From Leifsonia sp. PS1209 (GTDB taxonomy: Bacteria > Actinomycetota > Actinomycetes > Actinomycetales > Microbacteriaceae): a DNA stretch of 64,000 nt. Below, in pieces: positions 1-8,698 of the stretch. Position numbers and translations under genes: made by a program. The notes under the pieces are model-generated. The model did no database searches. It was not told where the DNA came from and worked only from the letters and a program-made list of their open reading frames with translations. The stretch is from assembly GCF_012317045.1 (NCBI RefSeq), contig NZ_CP051154.1, positions 2,790,001 to 2,854,000 of the forward strand, given 5' to 3'. The stretch's first letter is position 1. Each line of letters starts with the position of its first letter.

Positions 1-913
1 GCAGGACCTCGTCCGGCTCGTCGTCGAGGCCTGCCGCGAACTCGCGGAGCCACGGGCGCAGGTCCGGTCCGAGGTCTTCGCGGTCGGACGCGAGCTGCAC
101 GATCGCCTTGATGTAGTCGAGACGGTCGCCGGTGTCGTAGCGGCGGCCGCGGAAGACGACGCCGTAGACGCCGCCCGTCCAGTCCGGAGCCTGCGCCATC
201 GACTGCAGTGCATCCGTCAGCTGGATCTCGCCGCCCTTGCCCGGCTCCGTCTTCTCCAGCACGTCGAAGACCTCCGGGCGCAGCACGTAGCGTCCGATGA
301 TCGCGTAGTTCGACGGCGCGTGCTCGCGGTCCGGCTTCTCGACGAGGCCGGTGATCCGCACCACGTCGTCGTCCTCTGTCTCCTCCACGGCGGCGGCGCC
401 GTACAGGTGGATCTGGCTGGGGTCGACCTCGAGCAGTGCGACGACGGTGGTGTTCCGCTCCTGCTGCACCTCGAGCATCCTGGACAGGAGTTCGTCGCGC
501 GAGTCGATGATGTCGTCGCCGAGGAGCACGGCGAACGGTTCGCGGCCCACGTGCATCTTGGCGCGCAGCACGGCGTGGCCGAGGCCCTTGGGGTCGCCCT
601 GACGGACGTAGTGCATGTCGGCGAGCGCCGTGGAGTAGTTGACCTTCTCGAGGCGGTCGGTGTCGCCCTTCCTGGTGAGGGTCTCCTCCAGCTCTGCGTT
701 GCGGTCGAAGTGGTTCTCGAGCGCGTTCTTGTTGCGCCCGGTGATCATCAGGACATCGTGGAGCCCCGCGTCCACCGCCTCCTCGACCACGTACTGGATG
801 GCGGGCTTGTCGACGACGGGGAGCATCTCCTTCGGCATGGCCTTGGTGGCCGGAAGGAAGCGGGTGCCGAGGCCCGCAGCTGGAATGACTGCTTTAGTGA
901 CGTGCGTTGCCAT
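1..913 (-). CDS. galU: UTP--glucose-1-phosphate uridylyltransferase (3' end outside window)
   Basis: Makes UDP-glucose from UTP and glucose-1-phosphate in the cytoplasm, for cell-wall and capsule sugars. Translating the minus strand from the ATG at 911-913 gives a protein opening with the nucleotidyltransferase signature AGLGTRFLPATKAMPKEMLP, then DKPAIQYVVEEA, GDDII, VEKP and GGEIQLTDA, in the order expected for bacterial GalU. About 304 codons are visible and no stop is reached before the window edge, so only a short C-terminal piece is missing. It is divergent from the cyclo-ligase gene across 58 bp. The family call is secure. Paralogues such as GtaB would look the same at this level. Confidence 0.95.
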   Translation of the reverse strand, partial: MATHVTKAVIPAAGLGTRFLPATKAMPKEMLPVVDKPAIQYVVEEAVDAGLHDVLMITGRNKNALENHFDRNAELEETLTRKGDTDRLEKVNYSTALADMHYVRQGDPKGLGHAVLRAKMHVGREPFAVLLGDDIIDSRDELLSRMLEVQQERNTTVVALLEVDPSQIHLYGAAAVEETEDDDVVRITGLVEKPDREHAPSNYAIIGRYVLRPEVFDVLEKTEPGKGGEIQLTDALQSMAQAPDWTGGVYGVVFRGRRYDTGDRLDYIKAIVQLASDREDLGPDLRPWLREFAAGLDDEPDEVL

Positions 914-971
914 CTGCTCAGGGTATCGGCAATTCGCGGCACCCCCGGATGCAATCTCTTAGGATTGCCCT

Positions 972-1556
972 ATGGATTCGGATACTGCCGCCCATCGCAA
1001 GCGCGCACTGCGCGCCGAACTGCGTGAACGACGACAGAACCTCACCAGCACCGAGCGTGCTGCAGCGACCGCGGGGATCACCCGCAACCTCACCGACCTC
1101 GCGACCGACCTCTCCGCACGCTCCGTCGCCTGCTACCTCTCCACGCCGATCGAGCCGGACACCCGCCCGTTCCTCAACTGGATGCACGCCCAGGGCATCC
1201 GGGTGCTGCTTCCCATCTCGCGGGAGGACGGTCTGCTCGACTGGACGACCGGCGACGGCGAGACGGAGACGGAAGGTCTGTTCGGGATGCCGGAGGCCGT
1301 CGGAGAGCTGCTCGGCCCGATCGCCATCAACGACGTGGACCTGATCGTGATCCCCGCCGCCGCCGTCGACGCATCCGGGATGCGGATGGGCTGGGGCAGA
1401 GGCTATTTCGACAAGACCCTCGGCAGCATGGAAAAATGTCCCCCGGTGTACGCTGTGCTGTTCGACGCCGAGCTGGTCGACGAGGTGCCCCGCGAACGAC
1501 ACGACCAACCGGTCGACGGCGCGGTCACCCCGACCAGGATCGTCCAGTTCTCGTGA
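972..1556 (+). CDS. 5-formyltetrahydrofolate cyclo-ligase
   Basis: Converts 5-formyl-THF to 5,10-methenyl-THF with ATP, a folate recycling and repair step. The protein has 194 residues, normal for the family. It has an N-terminal basic K/R-rich helix, the CYLSTPIEPDTRPF segment and the C-terminal phosphate-binding signature RMGWGRGYFDKTL at about residues 137-149, which is the family hallmark. The ATG at 972 follows an AGGA at a usable distance and lies directly after the galU divergent promoter region. The next gene (FmdB-like) is on the same strand 54 bp downstream. Confidence 0.93.
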   Translation: MDSDTAAHRKRALRAELRERRQNLTSTERAAATAGITRNLTDLATDLSARSVACYLSTPIEPDTRPFLNWMHAQGIRVLLPISREDGLLDWTTGDGETETEGLFGMPEAVGELLGPIAINDVDLIVIPAAAVDASGMRMGWGRGYFDKTLGSMEKCPPVYAVLFDAELVDEVPRERHDQPVDGAVTPTRIVQFS

Positions 1557-1610
1557 CAGCAGCACCGGGCGAACCCGCCCGACACCCCGACCATCCCGGA
1601 GCCTGACACA

Positions 1611-1946
1611 ATGCCCACCTATTCGTACTCGTGCCGCGACTGCGGGACCGCCTTCGACATGCAGCAGGCGTTCACCGACGATGCGCTCACCGTCTGCCCC
1701 ACCTGCGGCGGCAGCCTGCGCAAGGTGTTCGGCGCGGTCGGCGTGACGTTCAACGGGTCCGGGTTCTACCGCACGGACTCGCGCGGGACGAAGAGCTCCA
1801 GCACGGGCTCGGGGTCGTCGTCGTCGGGATCCGGTTCGTCGTCGTCGGGATCCGGCTCGTCTTCCTCCGGCTCGTCCTCGTCCGGCTCCGGTTCGTCCTC
1901 CTCCGGCTCGTCCAGCGCTCCGGCCGCCTCCACGTCGTCCAGCTAG
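1611..1946 (+). CDS. FmdB-family zinc ribbon protein with Ser/Gly-rich tail
   Basis: Small putative regulatory protein of the FmdB/CxxC family, exact role unknown. The first 60 residues carry two Cys pairs (YSCRDCG and CPTCGG) that form the zinc ribbon, followed by the usual VxFNGSGFYRTDSR segment. The last ~50 residues are almost only Ser and Gly, encoded by imperfect DNA repeats of TCGTCGTCGGGATCCGG type. Such tails vary in length between relatives and are probably disordered. Placed between folate cyclo-ligase and mscL, an order that I recall as common in Microbacteriaceae. Confidence 0.88.
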   Translation: MPTYSYSCRDCGTAFDMQQAFTDDALTVCPTCGGSLRKVFGAVGVTFNGSGFYRTDSRGTKSSSTGSGSSSSGSGSSSSGSGSSSSGSSSSGSGSSSSGSSSAPAASTSSS

Positions 1947-1991
1947 TCCCCCTCGATCCCTGCACCACCAGCCTTTCGAAAGGAACCGGCC

Positions 1992-2420
1992 ATGCTCAAA
2001 GGATTCAAGGAGTTCATCCTCCGCGGAAACGTGATCGACCTGGCCGTCGCGGTCGTCATCGGCGCTGCGTTCACGGCCGTGGTGAACTCGATCGTCAACA
2101 ACGTCTTCAACCCGCTGATCGGCGCACTCTTCACCGCGGACAGCCTGGACAATTCGATGACGCTGGTGATCGGCGACGCCCACGTCAAGTTCGGTGCCGT
2201 CGTCGGCGCGATCATCCAGTTCCTGATCGTCGCGGTCGTCGTCTACTTCGTCTTCGTCTACCCGATCAACCTCGCGAAGAACCGCGCGCAGAAGCTCCGC
2301 AACCAGGGCGTCGTCGAACCGGATGCCCCGATCACCGAGCTCGACCTGCTCACCGAGATCCGCGACCTGCTGCAGACCCAGGCCGCCCCGCCGTCCGCAT
2401 CGGGCAAGCACGCCGAGTAG
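1992..2420 (+). CDS. mscL: Large-conductance mechanosensitive channel
   Basis: Homopentameric membrane channel that opens under high membrane tension and releases solutes on osmotic downshock. The 142-residue protein starts MLKGFKEFILRGNVIDLAVA, the strongly conserved N-terminal helix and TM1 start, with a second membrane segment around QFLIVAVVVYFVFVYPI and a charged cytoplasmic helix at the C-terminus (ITELDLLTEIRDLL). A GAAAGGA ribosome binding site lies a few bases before the ATG. The length is typical. Confidence 0.96.
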   Translation: MLKGFKEFILRGNVIDLAVAVVIGAAFTAVVNSIVNNVFNPLIGALFTADSLDNSMTLVIGDAHVKFGAVVGAIIQFLIVAVVVYFVFVYPINLAKNRAQKLRNQGVVEPDAPITELDLLTEIRDLLQTQAAPPSASGKHAE

Positions 2421-2426
2421 CGCGCG

Positions 2427-2615
2427 TCACCAGTGCGGCGGCACGTCCTGCCGCAGCCGCTCGTCGTTGCTGTCCCCCCGGTCGTTCCACGCCCGGTCGG
2501 TGTCCTCCGACGCGCGCTGCGGCCCGCCGGCCTGCCCGCTTTGCGGCTCGGGATCGGTCCCGGGCACGGCACCCACCTGCACCCGCCGATGCTTCCGCCT
2601 GCCCGTCTCGCTCAC
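2427..2615 (-). CDS. Small conserved hydrophilic protein
   Basis: About 62 residues from the GTG at 2613-2615. The C-terminus reads NDERLRQDVPPHW, an ending I recall from small uncharacterised actinobacterial proteins, which is the main reason for calling it real. The body is polar, rich in Gln, Arg and Asp, with no membrane segment or known motif. A GGAGG sits directly against the GTG, so the start is uncertain, and the open frame extends to 2681. Its stop is 6 bp from the mscL stop (convergent). Function unknown. Confidence 0.55.
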   Translation of the reverse strand: MSETGRRKHRRVQVGAVPGTDPEPQSGQAGGPQRASEDTDRAWNDRGDSNDERLRQDVPPHW

Positions 2616-2708
2616 CCTCCCAGGGTAGCCGCGATCGAACACCGCCCTCGCCACGTCTAGACCGCGAAAAGCGGCAACCAACTCGCGCTAATCCGGGACC
2701 TCCTGTGG

Positions 2709-2813
2709 CTAGCGCAGGCAATCGGCGTGAGTGTGCTCCCACACCGCTTTGTCTTCCGACGCGTCCCACTCCTCGAACATTCGCTCATAGTCAGCATGCT
2801 CGATATCTGGCAT
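2709..2813 (-). CDS. Possible 34-residue acidic small protein
   Basis: A short open frame from the ATG at 2811-2813 to a TAG at 2709-2711, reading MPDIEHADYERMFEEWD, then ASEDKAVWEHTHADCLR. The composition is protein-like (amphipathic, acidic, Trp-containing), but there is no clear Shine-Dalgarno and no family known to me. It fills part of the space between the preceding small protein gene and the large helicase-like gene. Confidence 0.3.
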   Translation of the reverse strand: MPDIEHADYERMFEEWDASEDKAVWEHTHADCLR

Positions 2814-2863
2814 ATGAACTATGGTACCCGAGAATGATGCTAGGCCTGACGGGATGAACGTTC

Positions 2864-2879
2864 CGCTGCGGTCGCAGCG
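2864..2879. terminator. Short hairpin after the helicase-like gene
   Basis: CGCTGCG-GT-CGCAGCG is a perfect 7-bp inverted repeat, 19 bp downstream of the stop of the minus-strand 1.2-kb-codon gene. There is no clear U-tract, so it is at best a weak or Rho-assisted terminator. Confidence 0.35.
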
Positions 2880-2897
2880 ACCTTACCCGGACGAAAC

Positions 2898-5800
2898 CTA
2901 GCCCTGCTGCACCGGGATCGAGATCGGGGCCGTCTGCGTGTCCGGCTCGGTGATGCCGATCAGCCGCGCGATCCGGGACGCGACGGCGTCCGGGTCGGCG
3001 AACAGTTCGAAGCTGTGCACGCGGAGGTAGTGCCAGCCGAGGCGGCGGAGGACGTCGGGGCGCAGGCGCAGGGATTCGCGGAGGCTGCCCTTGTTGACGT
3101 CGTCGTCGGTCTCGACCGCGACCGCGCGTCCGGCGTGGGAGGCGACGAGCGCGAGCTTGCCGCGGTAGCCGAGCTGCACATCCAGCCCGCGCCTGGTGAG
3201 GCGTTTGGCGAGGTCGAGCACCATCGGGTCCGCGTCGTGGCTGAGGTACTGGGCGGTCGCCGCCTGGATCTGGTCGGCCTCGCCGAGCACCTGGGCGAGC
3301 GCGGCCATGCCGTGGCGCATCCTGGTCTCGTCGATGTCTTCCGGCTTGAAGCAGGAGACGATGTCCATGCCGCGGCGGGCGCGGGTCATTCCGACGGCGA
3401 GCAGCCGCTCCCCTCCCGGCTCCGCGAGGGCCCCGAAGTTGGAGAGCAGGCGGCCGTGCGGGGTACGGCCGTATCCGATGGAGAAGATGACGCGGTCGCG
3501 GCTCTGCGCCACCGACTGCTCCAGCGTCACCACCGTGAACGGCTCCGCCCGGTCTTTCAGGATGAAGTCGGCCAGTTCCGTGCGCTTGGCGAACGCCGCA
3601 AGCACGGCCTGGTTGACGCGCACGGCGTGCCGCTCGCTCGCCGTGATCACCATCAGGGATTCGCGGGGACGCTCCGTGGCGTGCTCGAGCACCAGCTCGA
3701 CCACCTTCGACACTTCGGCGTCCGTGCTCTCCACGGCTCCGGTGTCGCTGTCCGGCATCCCCTGGCCGCCGGTGACGTAGTTCAGGGTGAGGCTGCCGTG
3801 GCCGAGGTAGGTTCCCGCCCAGGGCAGCGAGTCGATCATCCCGCCGTAGAAGCGGCGGTTGACGAGGTCGGCGAGGTCTTCCCCGCCCGCGCGGTAGCTG
3901 CGGGTGAGCGTGTAGACCGGGAGCAGTTCGGACAGCTGGGCCAGCGCCGAGCCCGCGTGCGCGGCATCCACGTCCACCTGGTCGACCGTCGTGCCGTATT
4001 CGTGCGCGCCGATGTCGAACGGAGACGGCGTCTGCGTCACCGGGTCGCCGAACGCCACGATCTGGCGGGCACGGCGGATGACCGGCACGTTCTCCGACAG
4101 CATGGATGCACCGGCGTCGACGAGCAGGACGGCGTCGAACGCGACATCCTGGCTGATCGAGGTCACCTCGTACGGCGACACCAGCCACACCGGCGCGAGC
4201 GGGCGTGCCAGGTGCGGCGCGACCTCGTTGAGGGTCGCCGCCGTGGTCTTGTCGCTCTTCAGCAGTTTCTTGAGCGCCGCAGCTTCCTCCGGCCAGTCGA
4301 CGATGCCGATCTTCCAGGTCTCTGCGAGCATCCACGCGAGCTGCTGCCCGGTGGCGGAGGCGTGCGCCTCGTCGACCAGGCGGAAGTCGGCTTCGAGGCG
4401 GTCGAGCACACCGGTGTTGCCGTTGAGCAGGGCGCGGTCGGAGGCGAGCAGCGTCTCCAGCACCGACTGCCACCAGGCGAGTTCGAGCTCGGCGGACACC
4501 TGGGTCTCCGGCACGTGCCGCAGCGACAGGTCGGAGAGCAGCGGGTCGAGTTTCCGCTCGCGCAACTCGGTGAGGAGCGCCGTGCGCTCCTGCAGGTTGG
4601 CGAGCACCTCCGACTCCGCGGCGAGCCCCGCGATCTGCCTGGTCAGCTCGTCGACGGGGAGGACGGACAGCGAGAACGGCGTCCCCGTGCGGCGCAGGGG
4701 GATGTCGAGCCGGGCGAGGTCTTCCGCGACGCGCTGGTATGCGACCTGCACGTCGGCGATGCCCACCGGCACCTCCGGCACCACGCCGGCGGCGGCGAAC
4801 CGCTGCCACAGGATGCGCTGCTGCTGGATGCGCCGCAGGCTCTCGTTGAGGTCGGTGACGTGCACGCCGGGGCGCACGTATTCGAGCGCCAGCTTGCGCA
4901 GGCGGCGGCGGTTGGCGCCGGACATGGTCGGCGACTCGCGGCGCGTCGCCGTCGCGGCGATGAGTTCGGCGATCGAGCGGTCGTAGACGGCCGGCTGGAA
5001 CTTGTCGAGCGTCTCGCGCACGTCCATCAGGAGGCGCAGGTAGACGCCGAGCTCCGCGATCGACTCGAACGGCCGCATCCTGGTCTGGCCGATCAGCGAC
5101 TTCGCGCGTTCGAGCAGGCGGGGCAGTTCGGAGCGGTTGAGCTTCTTCGCCAGCTCGTGCGCCGCGTTGCCCTCGGCCGTCGTGCCGAAGGAGGCGCCGT
5201 ACCAGGGCGAGTCGTTCGGGCCGTAGCGGAACTCGCCGAGCCTGGCCGCGCGGATGAGCGCGTCGGCGGCGGCCGGCCTGTCGTTCGCCAGCAACTCGAT
5301 GGATGCGCGGTCCAGCCGCGCCGTCGTGGACGGCGGGGTGGGCAGCAGCGAGAGGCGGGACAGCTCGCCGAGCGCATCCAGCACGGACACCTTGAGCACG
5401 GGATCGCGGCGGGTGAGCGCCGAGCGGTAGTCGAGCAGCACCTTGCGGAGGCGCACGAGCGCCTCGTCGACGTCGGTGACCTTCGGCTGGGTGGCCTTCT
5501 CGTTGCGGCCGATCGACTGGATCACGTCGCGGCGGAGCGTGCGCGGCGTCACGGCCAGGCCGGGCAGCCCCACCTGGGTGAGCCGGTGCGTGATGTCTTC
5601 GATGCTGGACCGGCGTGGGGTCACGACGAGCACGCGCTTGTGCTGGGCGACAAGCGCGCCGACGGCGTTGACGATGGTCTGGGTTCCGCCGGTGCCTGGC
5701 AGCGTCTTGACGACAATGGAGTTGCCCGCCGCGATCTGGGCGACGACGTTCTCCTGCTCCTCGTCCGCATCCAGCAACAGCGTGTCCGTGGCGGGAGGAC

Positions 5801-6623
5801 GCTCGTCCTGACGGACGGGCTGCACGGGGTTGAAGGCGCTCTCGACGGTGCGGCGGGCGGACGGGTTGCCGGCCAGCGCATCCAGGACCACGTTGTCAAG
5901 GTCTTCCGCCTCGGCGCGCATGGCGGTCGCCACGTCGGCGAACGAGGAGACGACGAGCCGCGGCTGCACGTTGAACCAGGGCAGGTGCGATGTCAGGCCG
6001 CGCAGGCGGTCGATCACCGGCTGCGGCTTGAACACGCCGTTGGTGAGCGCGAGCGCGACGAAGGCGTCGGCGTCGAGGGTGATCTGGAACTGCTCGGCGA
6101 GAGCACGCGCCAGCTCGGGGTTGAGGTACGGCTGGCCCTTGAGCTTGAGTTCGAAGTCGCGGCCGTAGCGGCGGATCGCGAGCGGGCGCAGCAGGATCGG
6201 AGCGGTGTACTCCTCCCCGCCGTGGCGCCACTGGGCGAGACCGATCGCCAGGTGCACGGACTCGATGCCGCGCACCGAGCGCAACTCGATGCCTTTGGCC
6301 GTGATCGCGTTGGCGGCGGCGCGCGCGGTGCGCAGAGCGAGTTCGTCGCGGATCAGGCTCGACAGCAGCGTCGACTGACCGGTGATGAACTGCGGAAGGC
6401 CGCCGGGATGCGTCGAACTCAGCTCGATGCGCGTCCGCGGGCTGTCCTCGAAGTGCAGCAGAGGGGATGCGCCGCCGAGGGCCGCGATCTCCTCACGCCA
6501 CCTGTGCCACACGGGCTCGGCGATGTTGCCGGCCACGAGAGCAGGGTCACCGAGGCTGATCGCGTGCGGTGACGTGGTGTTCTGCGGGTTGAGGGCGTCA
6601 TCGTCCGGAATGTCCGACATCAT
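2898..6623 (-). CDS. Large SF1 helicase-like protein with degenerate ATPase motifs and C-terminal nuclease-like domain
   Basis: About 1241 residues from the ATG at 6621-6623 (GAGG 8 bp upstream; a second ATG follows directly). The architecture resembles actinobacterial DUF4011-type superfamily 1 helicases: an N-terminal uncharacterised region, a P-loop region, a motif-II region, the motif VI-like VGMTRARRG and a C-terminal PD-(D/E)XK-like segment (RAVAVETDDD, then LRPDVLRRLGWHYLRVHS). The P-loop reads LPGTGGTQT, with the invariant Lys replaced, and the Walker B region reads LLVDAGAS instead of DEAS. Both ATPase residues therefore look lost, which suggests a structural or regulatory role or an inactive enzyme. 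Length and codon use argue against simple decay. Function unknown. Confidence 0.75.
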   Translation of the reverse strand: MMSDIPDDDALNPQNTTSPHAISLGDPALVAGNIAEPVWHRWREEIAALGGASPLLHFEDSPRTRIELSSTHPGGLPQFITGQSTLLSSLIRDELALRTARAAANAITAKGIELRSVRGIESVHLAIGLAQWRHGGEEYTAPILLRPLAIRRYGRDFELKLKGQPYLNPELARALAEQFQITLDADAFVALALTNGVFKPQPVIDRLRGLTSHLPWFNVQPRLVVSSFADVATAMRAEAEDLDNVVLDALAGNPSARRTVESAFNPVQPVRQDERPPATDTLLLDADEEQENVVAQIAAGNSIVVKTLPGTGGTQTIVNAVGALVAQHKRVLVVTPRRSSIEDITHRLTQVGLPGLAVTPRTLRRDVIQSIGRNEKATQPKVTDVDEALVRLRKVLLDYRSALTRRDPVLKVSVLDALGELSRLSLLPTPPSTTARLDRASIELLANDRPAAADALIRAARLGEFRYGPNDSPWYGASFGTTAEGNAAHELAKKLNRSELPRLLERAKSLIGQTRMRPFESIAELGVYLRLLMDVRETLDKFQPAVYDRSIAELIAATATRRESPTMSGANRRRLRKLALEYVRPGVHVTDLNESLRRIQQQRILWQRFAAAGVVPEVPVGIADVQVAYQRVAEDLARLDIPLRRTGTPFSLSVLPVDELTRQIAGLAAESEVLANLQERTALLTELRERKLDPLLSDLSLRHVPETQVSAELELAWWQSVLETLLASDRALLNGNTGVLDRLEADFRLVDEAHASATGQQLAWMLAETWKIGIVDWPEEAAALKKLLKSDKTTAATLNEVAPHLARPLAPVWLVSPYEVTSISQDVAFDAVLLVDAGASMLSENVPVIRRARQIVAFGDPVTQTPSPFDIGAHEYGTTVDQVDVDAAHAGSALAQLSELLPVYTLTRSYRAGGEDLADLVNRRFYGGMIDSLPWAGTYLGHGSLTLNYVTGGQGMPDSDTGAVESTDAEVSKVVELVLEHATERPRESLMVITASERHAVRVNQAVLAAFAKRTELADFILKDRAEPFTVVTLEQSVAQSRDRVIFSIGYGRTPHGRLLSNFGALAEPGGERLLAVGMTRARRGMDIVSCFKPEDIDETRMRHGMAALAQVLGEADQIQAATAQYLSHDADPMVLDLAKRLTRRGLDVQLGYRGKLALVASHAGRAVAVETDDDVNKGSLRESLRLRPDVLRRLGWHYLRVHSFELFADPDAVASRIARLIGITEPDTQTAPISIPVQQG

Positions 6624-6735
6624 GTCGTCATCCTCGTTCTTCCTGTCCAGTCGCCACACACGGCCACCCTACGGGCTGATTCCAGTATTCCCCTTGCAAT
6701 CCGGGCGAGTTTCGCGCTAAAGGGCACTGTCCAGG

Positions 6736-7998
6736 CTACCGCTCGCTGCGACGCACCCTCTCCCCGAGCAGCGCGAGGCCGAGCAATCCGCAGGCGATGT
6801 ACACGAGCGCCTGGCCGTTCAGGATGGCGACGACGTCGAAATGCTCAGCGAGGAAACCGGCCACCAGCAGCCCGGCGCCCTGAGCGGCGCCGCCGAAGGT
6901 GGTGACCGACGCGAACACGCGGCCGAGCGCCTCCGGTGGAGTGACGCGCTGCACGATCGTGATCAGGCCGGTGGTGGTGGCGACGGCCGGAATGCCGACC
7001 GCGATGAACAGGCCGACGTACACGCCGACGGCGGTGGTCACCGGGTACAGGTTCCAGGTGAGCAGCGAGATCGCCCCGAAGACGAGGTAGCCGGCGCCGA
7101 CCAGGGTGCGCGGGGCGAACCGCCGCAGCAGCACGCCGCTGAGCAGCCCGCCGATCACGCCGCCGATGGCCTGCACGCCGCGCAGCAGGCCGACCTCGGT
7201 GCCGTTCGCCCCGAGCCGGTCGGTGACGTACACGATGAAGAGGACCAGGAAGATGCCCTGCGCGAACTGGCCGAGCGTGGTGATCGCCGTCACAGCGCCG
7301 AGCGGACGCAGCCGGCGAATGGTGGAGAGGCCGTCGAGCCACTGCCGCAGGAAGTGGACGCGCGGCAGCGGAGGGTGGTCGGCGTCCGGCGCAGTGGATG
7401 CGCGGGGCCGGCTGAGCGCGACCAGCCCGGCACTGAGCAGGTAGCTCGCAGCATCCACCACCACCACGCCGGGCAGCCCGACCAGCACGAACGCCAGGCC
7501 GCCGAGCGGGGAGCCGATCAGCCTGGCCAGGTTGTCGCTCACCGCCATCAGTGCGTTGCCCTGGCCGAGCTGGTCGTCATCCACGAGACGCGGCACCAGC
7601 GCCTGCTTGGCCGGGTTGACGATCGCGCCGAGGCACGCCTCGAGCGCTGCGACGACGTAGACGATCCACATCCGGTCGGCGGACGCCGCCAGCAGCGGGA
7701 GCAGCAGAGCGCCCTGGAGCAGGTTGGCGACGATCATGGTCCTGCGGTGGTCCCAGCGGTCGACGAGCACGCCGAGGAAGCTGCCGAGCACGAGCATCGG
7801 CACGAGCTCGGCCAGGAAGACGGTGGATGCGCCGAGCGCGCTGCCCGTGACGGCGAACGCGAACAGCGGCAGCGCGATCATCAGCAGCCAGTCGCCGGTG
7901 TCCGAGATGAAGCTGCTGGCCCAGACCAGGGCGAAGTCGCGCCGGAGCAGCGGCGAGCGCTTCCGCTCCCCCGCCTGTGGCGACCGGGTCTCCGTCAC
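6736..7998 (-). CDS. MFS transporter, drug-exporter type
   Basis: About 420 residues with roughly 12 hydrophobic segments, starting at the GTG at 7996-7998. The N-terminal half contains DFALVWASSFISDTGDW and VDRWDHRRTMIVANLL, the loop-2 signature of the MFS_3/TetA-like exporters. The GTG overlaps the stop of the upstream ArsR-type regulator by 4 bp (GTGA), so the two are translationally coupled and the regulator probably controls the exporter. The substrate cannot be told from sequence. Confidence 0.88.
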   Translation of the reverse strand: MTETRSPQAGERKRSPLLRRDFALVWASSFISDTGDWLLMIALPLFAFAVTGSALGASTVFLAELVPMLVLGSFLGVLVDRWDHRRTMIVANLLQGALLLPLLAASADRMWIVYVVAALEACLGAIVNPAKQALVPRLVDDDQLGQGNALMAVSDNLARLIGSPLGGLAFVLVGLPGVVVVDAASYLLSAGLVALSRPRASTAPDADHPPLPRVHFLRQWLDGLSTIRRLRPLGAVTAITTLGQFAQGIFLVLFIVYVTDRLGANGTEVGLLRGVQAIGGVIGGLLSGVLLRRFAPRTLVGAGYLVFGAISLLTWNLYPVTTAVGVYVGLFIAVGIPAVATTTGLITIVQRVTPPEALGRVFASVTTFGGAAQGAGLLVAGFLAEHFDVVAILNGQALVYIACGLLGLALLGERVRRSER

Positions 7999-8594
7999 GA
8001 TGTCCTCGCATCCGGGTGGCGGTAGGCGTTCAGGTGGAGGGCGACGACGTCGCTGCCCTCCGGTGCGTCGTCGCGGGTGAGGCCGATGTACGGGCGGATG
8101 AGCGCATCCAGTCGTTCGCCGAGGTCGCGGAGCTCCTGCGGCGTCATCCGCAGGGCGTAGCCGGAGAGCGTCATCGCGTCCTTCCACTCCTCCGGCTGCG
8201 TGTCGCGGCCGGCGACGGCGCGGCGGGTGAGCGCCGCCTCGTCGTCGATCTGCTTCTCGACCAGGGCGCGTTCGACGGTGTCGGAGCCGAGGGCGGTGGC
8301 CGGGTCGTCGCTGCTGCCGAACTGCAGCCCCGTGGCGGTGGAGCGCCAGGGCCGTTCGCGTCCATCCACCGGGTCGACGGACTCGACCAGGCCGTAGCGC
8401 GCGAGCGAGCGCAGGTGGTAGCTGCAGTTGGAGGCGGTGGAGCCGACGACCTCCGCGCACTGGCTGGCCGTCTGGGTGCCGAACGCCATCAGGTGGTTGA
8501 GCAGGGCGAGCCGCAGTGGATGCGCGAGGGCGCGGAGCGCGCGGGCGTCGGTGACCTGCCGCCGGTCCTCGGGTCTGCTCGATGTGAAAGACAT
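7995..8594 (-). CDS. ArsR-like winged-helix transcriptional regulator
   Basis: 199 residues. The N-terminal half is a winged helix typical of ArsR-type repressors: TDARALRALAHPLRLALLNHL, then TASQCAEVVGSTASNCSYHLR as recognition helix. The C-terminal half is a helical ligand or dimer region with no Cys metal site. First gene of a two-gene unit with the MFS exporter. A palindrome (8583-8602) spans the start codon, so autorepression is likely. Confidence 0.85.
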   Translation of the reverse strand: MSFTSSRPEDRRQVTDARALRALAHPLRLALLNHLMAFGTQTASQCAEVVGSTASNCSYHLRSLARYGLVESVDPVDGRERPWRSTATGLQFGSSDDPATALGSDTVERALVEKQIDDEAALTRRAVAGRDTQPEEWKDAMTLSGYALRMTPQELRDLGERLDALIRPYIGLTRDDAPEGSDVVALHLNAYRHPDARTS

Positions 8595-8602
8595 GTTTCA
8601 CA
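8583..8602. promoter_or_regulatory. Probable operator of the ArsR-like regulator
   Basis: Perfect inverted repeat TGTGAAA-N6-TTTCACA overlapping the ATG (8592-8594) of the regulator. A further TTTCAC half-site lies near 8618. The position fits autoregulation, and possibly control of the divergent DHA2 transporter gene at 8699. Confidence 0.55.
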
Positions 8603-8698
8603 TTGTCGGCTGTCGGTTCTTTCACGTCAAGCGGGGAATGGTTGACCGGGCAACGCGTTGTTGTAGAACGTTAACGAACGCAACAGAGCGGGAGAGCG

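Noticed and set aside
3015..6572. 1185-codon open frame on the + strand opposite the giant helicase-like gene
   Set aside because: Composition is that of an antisense shadow (Val/Arg/Gly/His-rich, no domain), while the minus-strand frame has clear helicase motifs.
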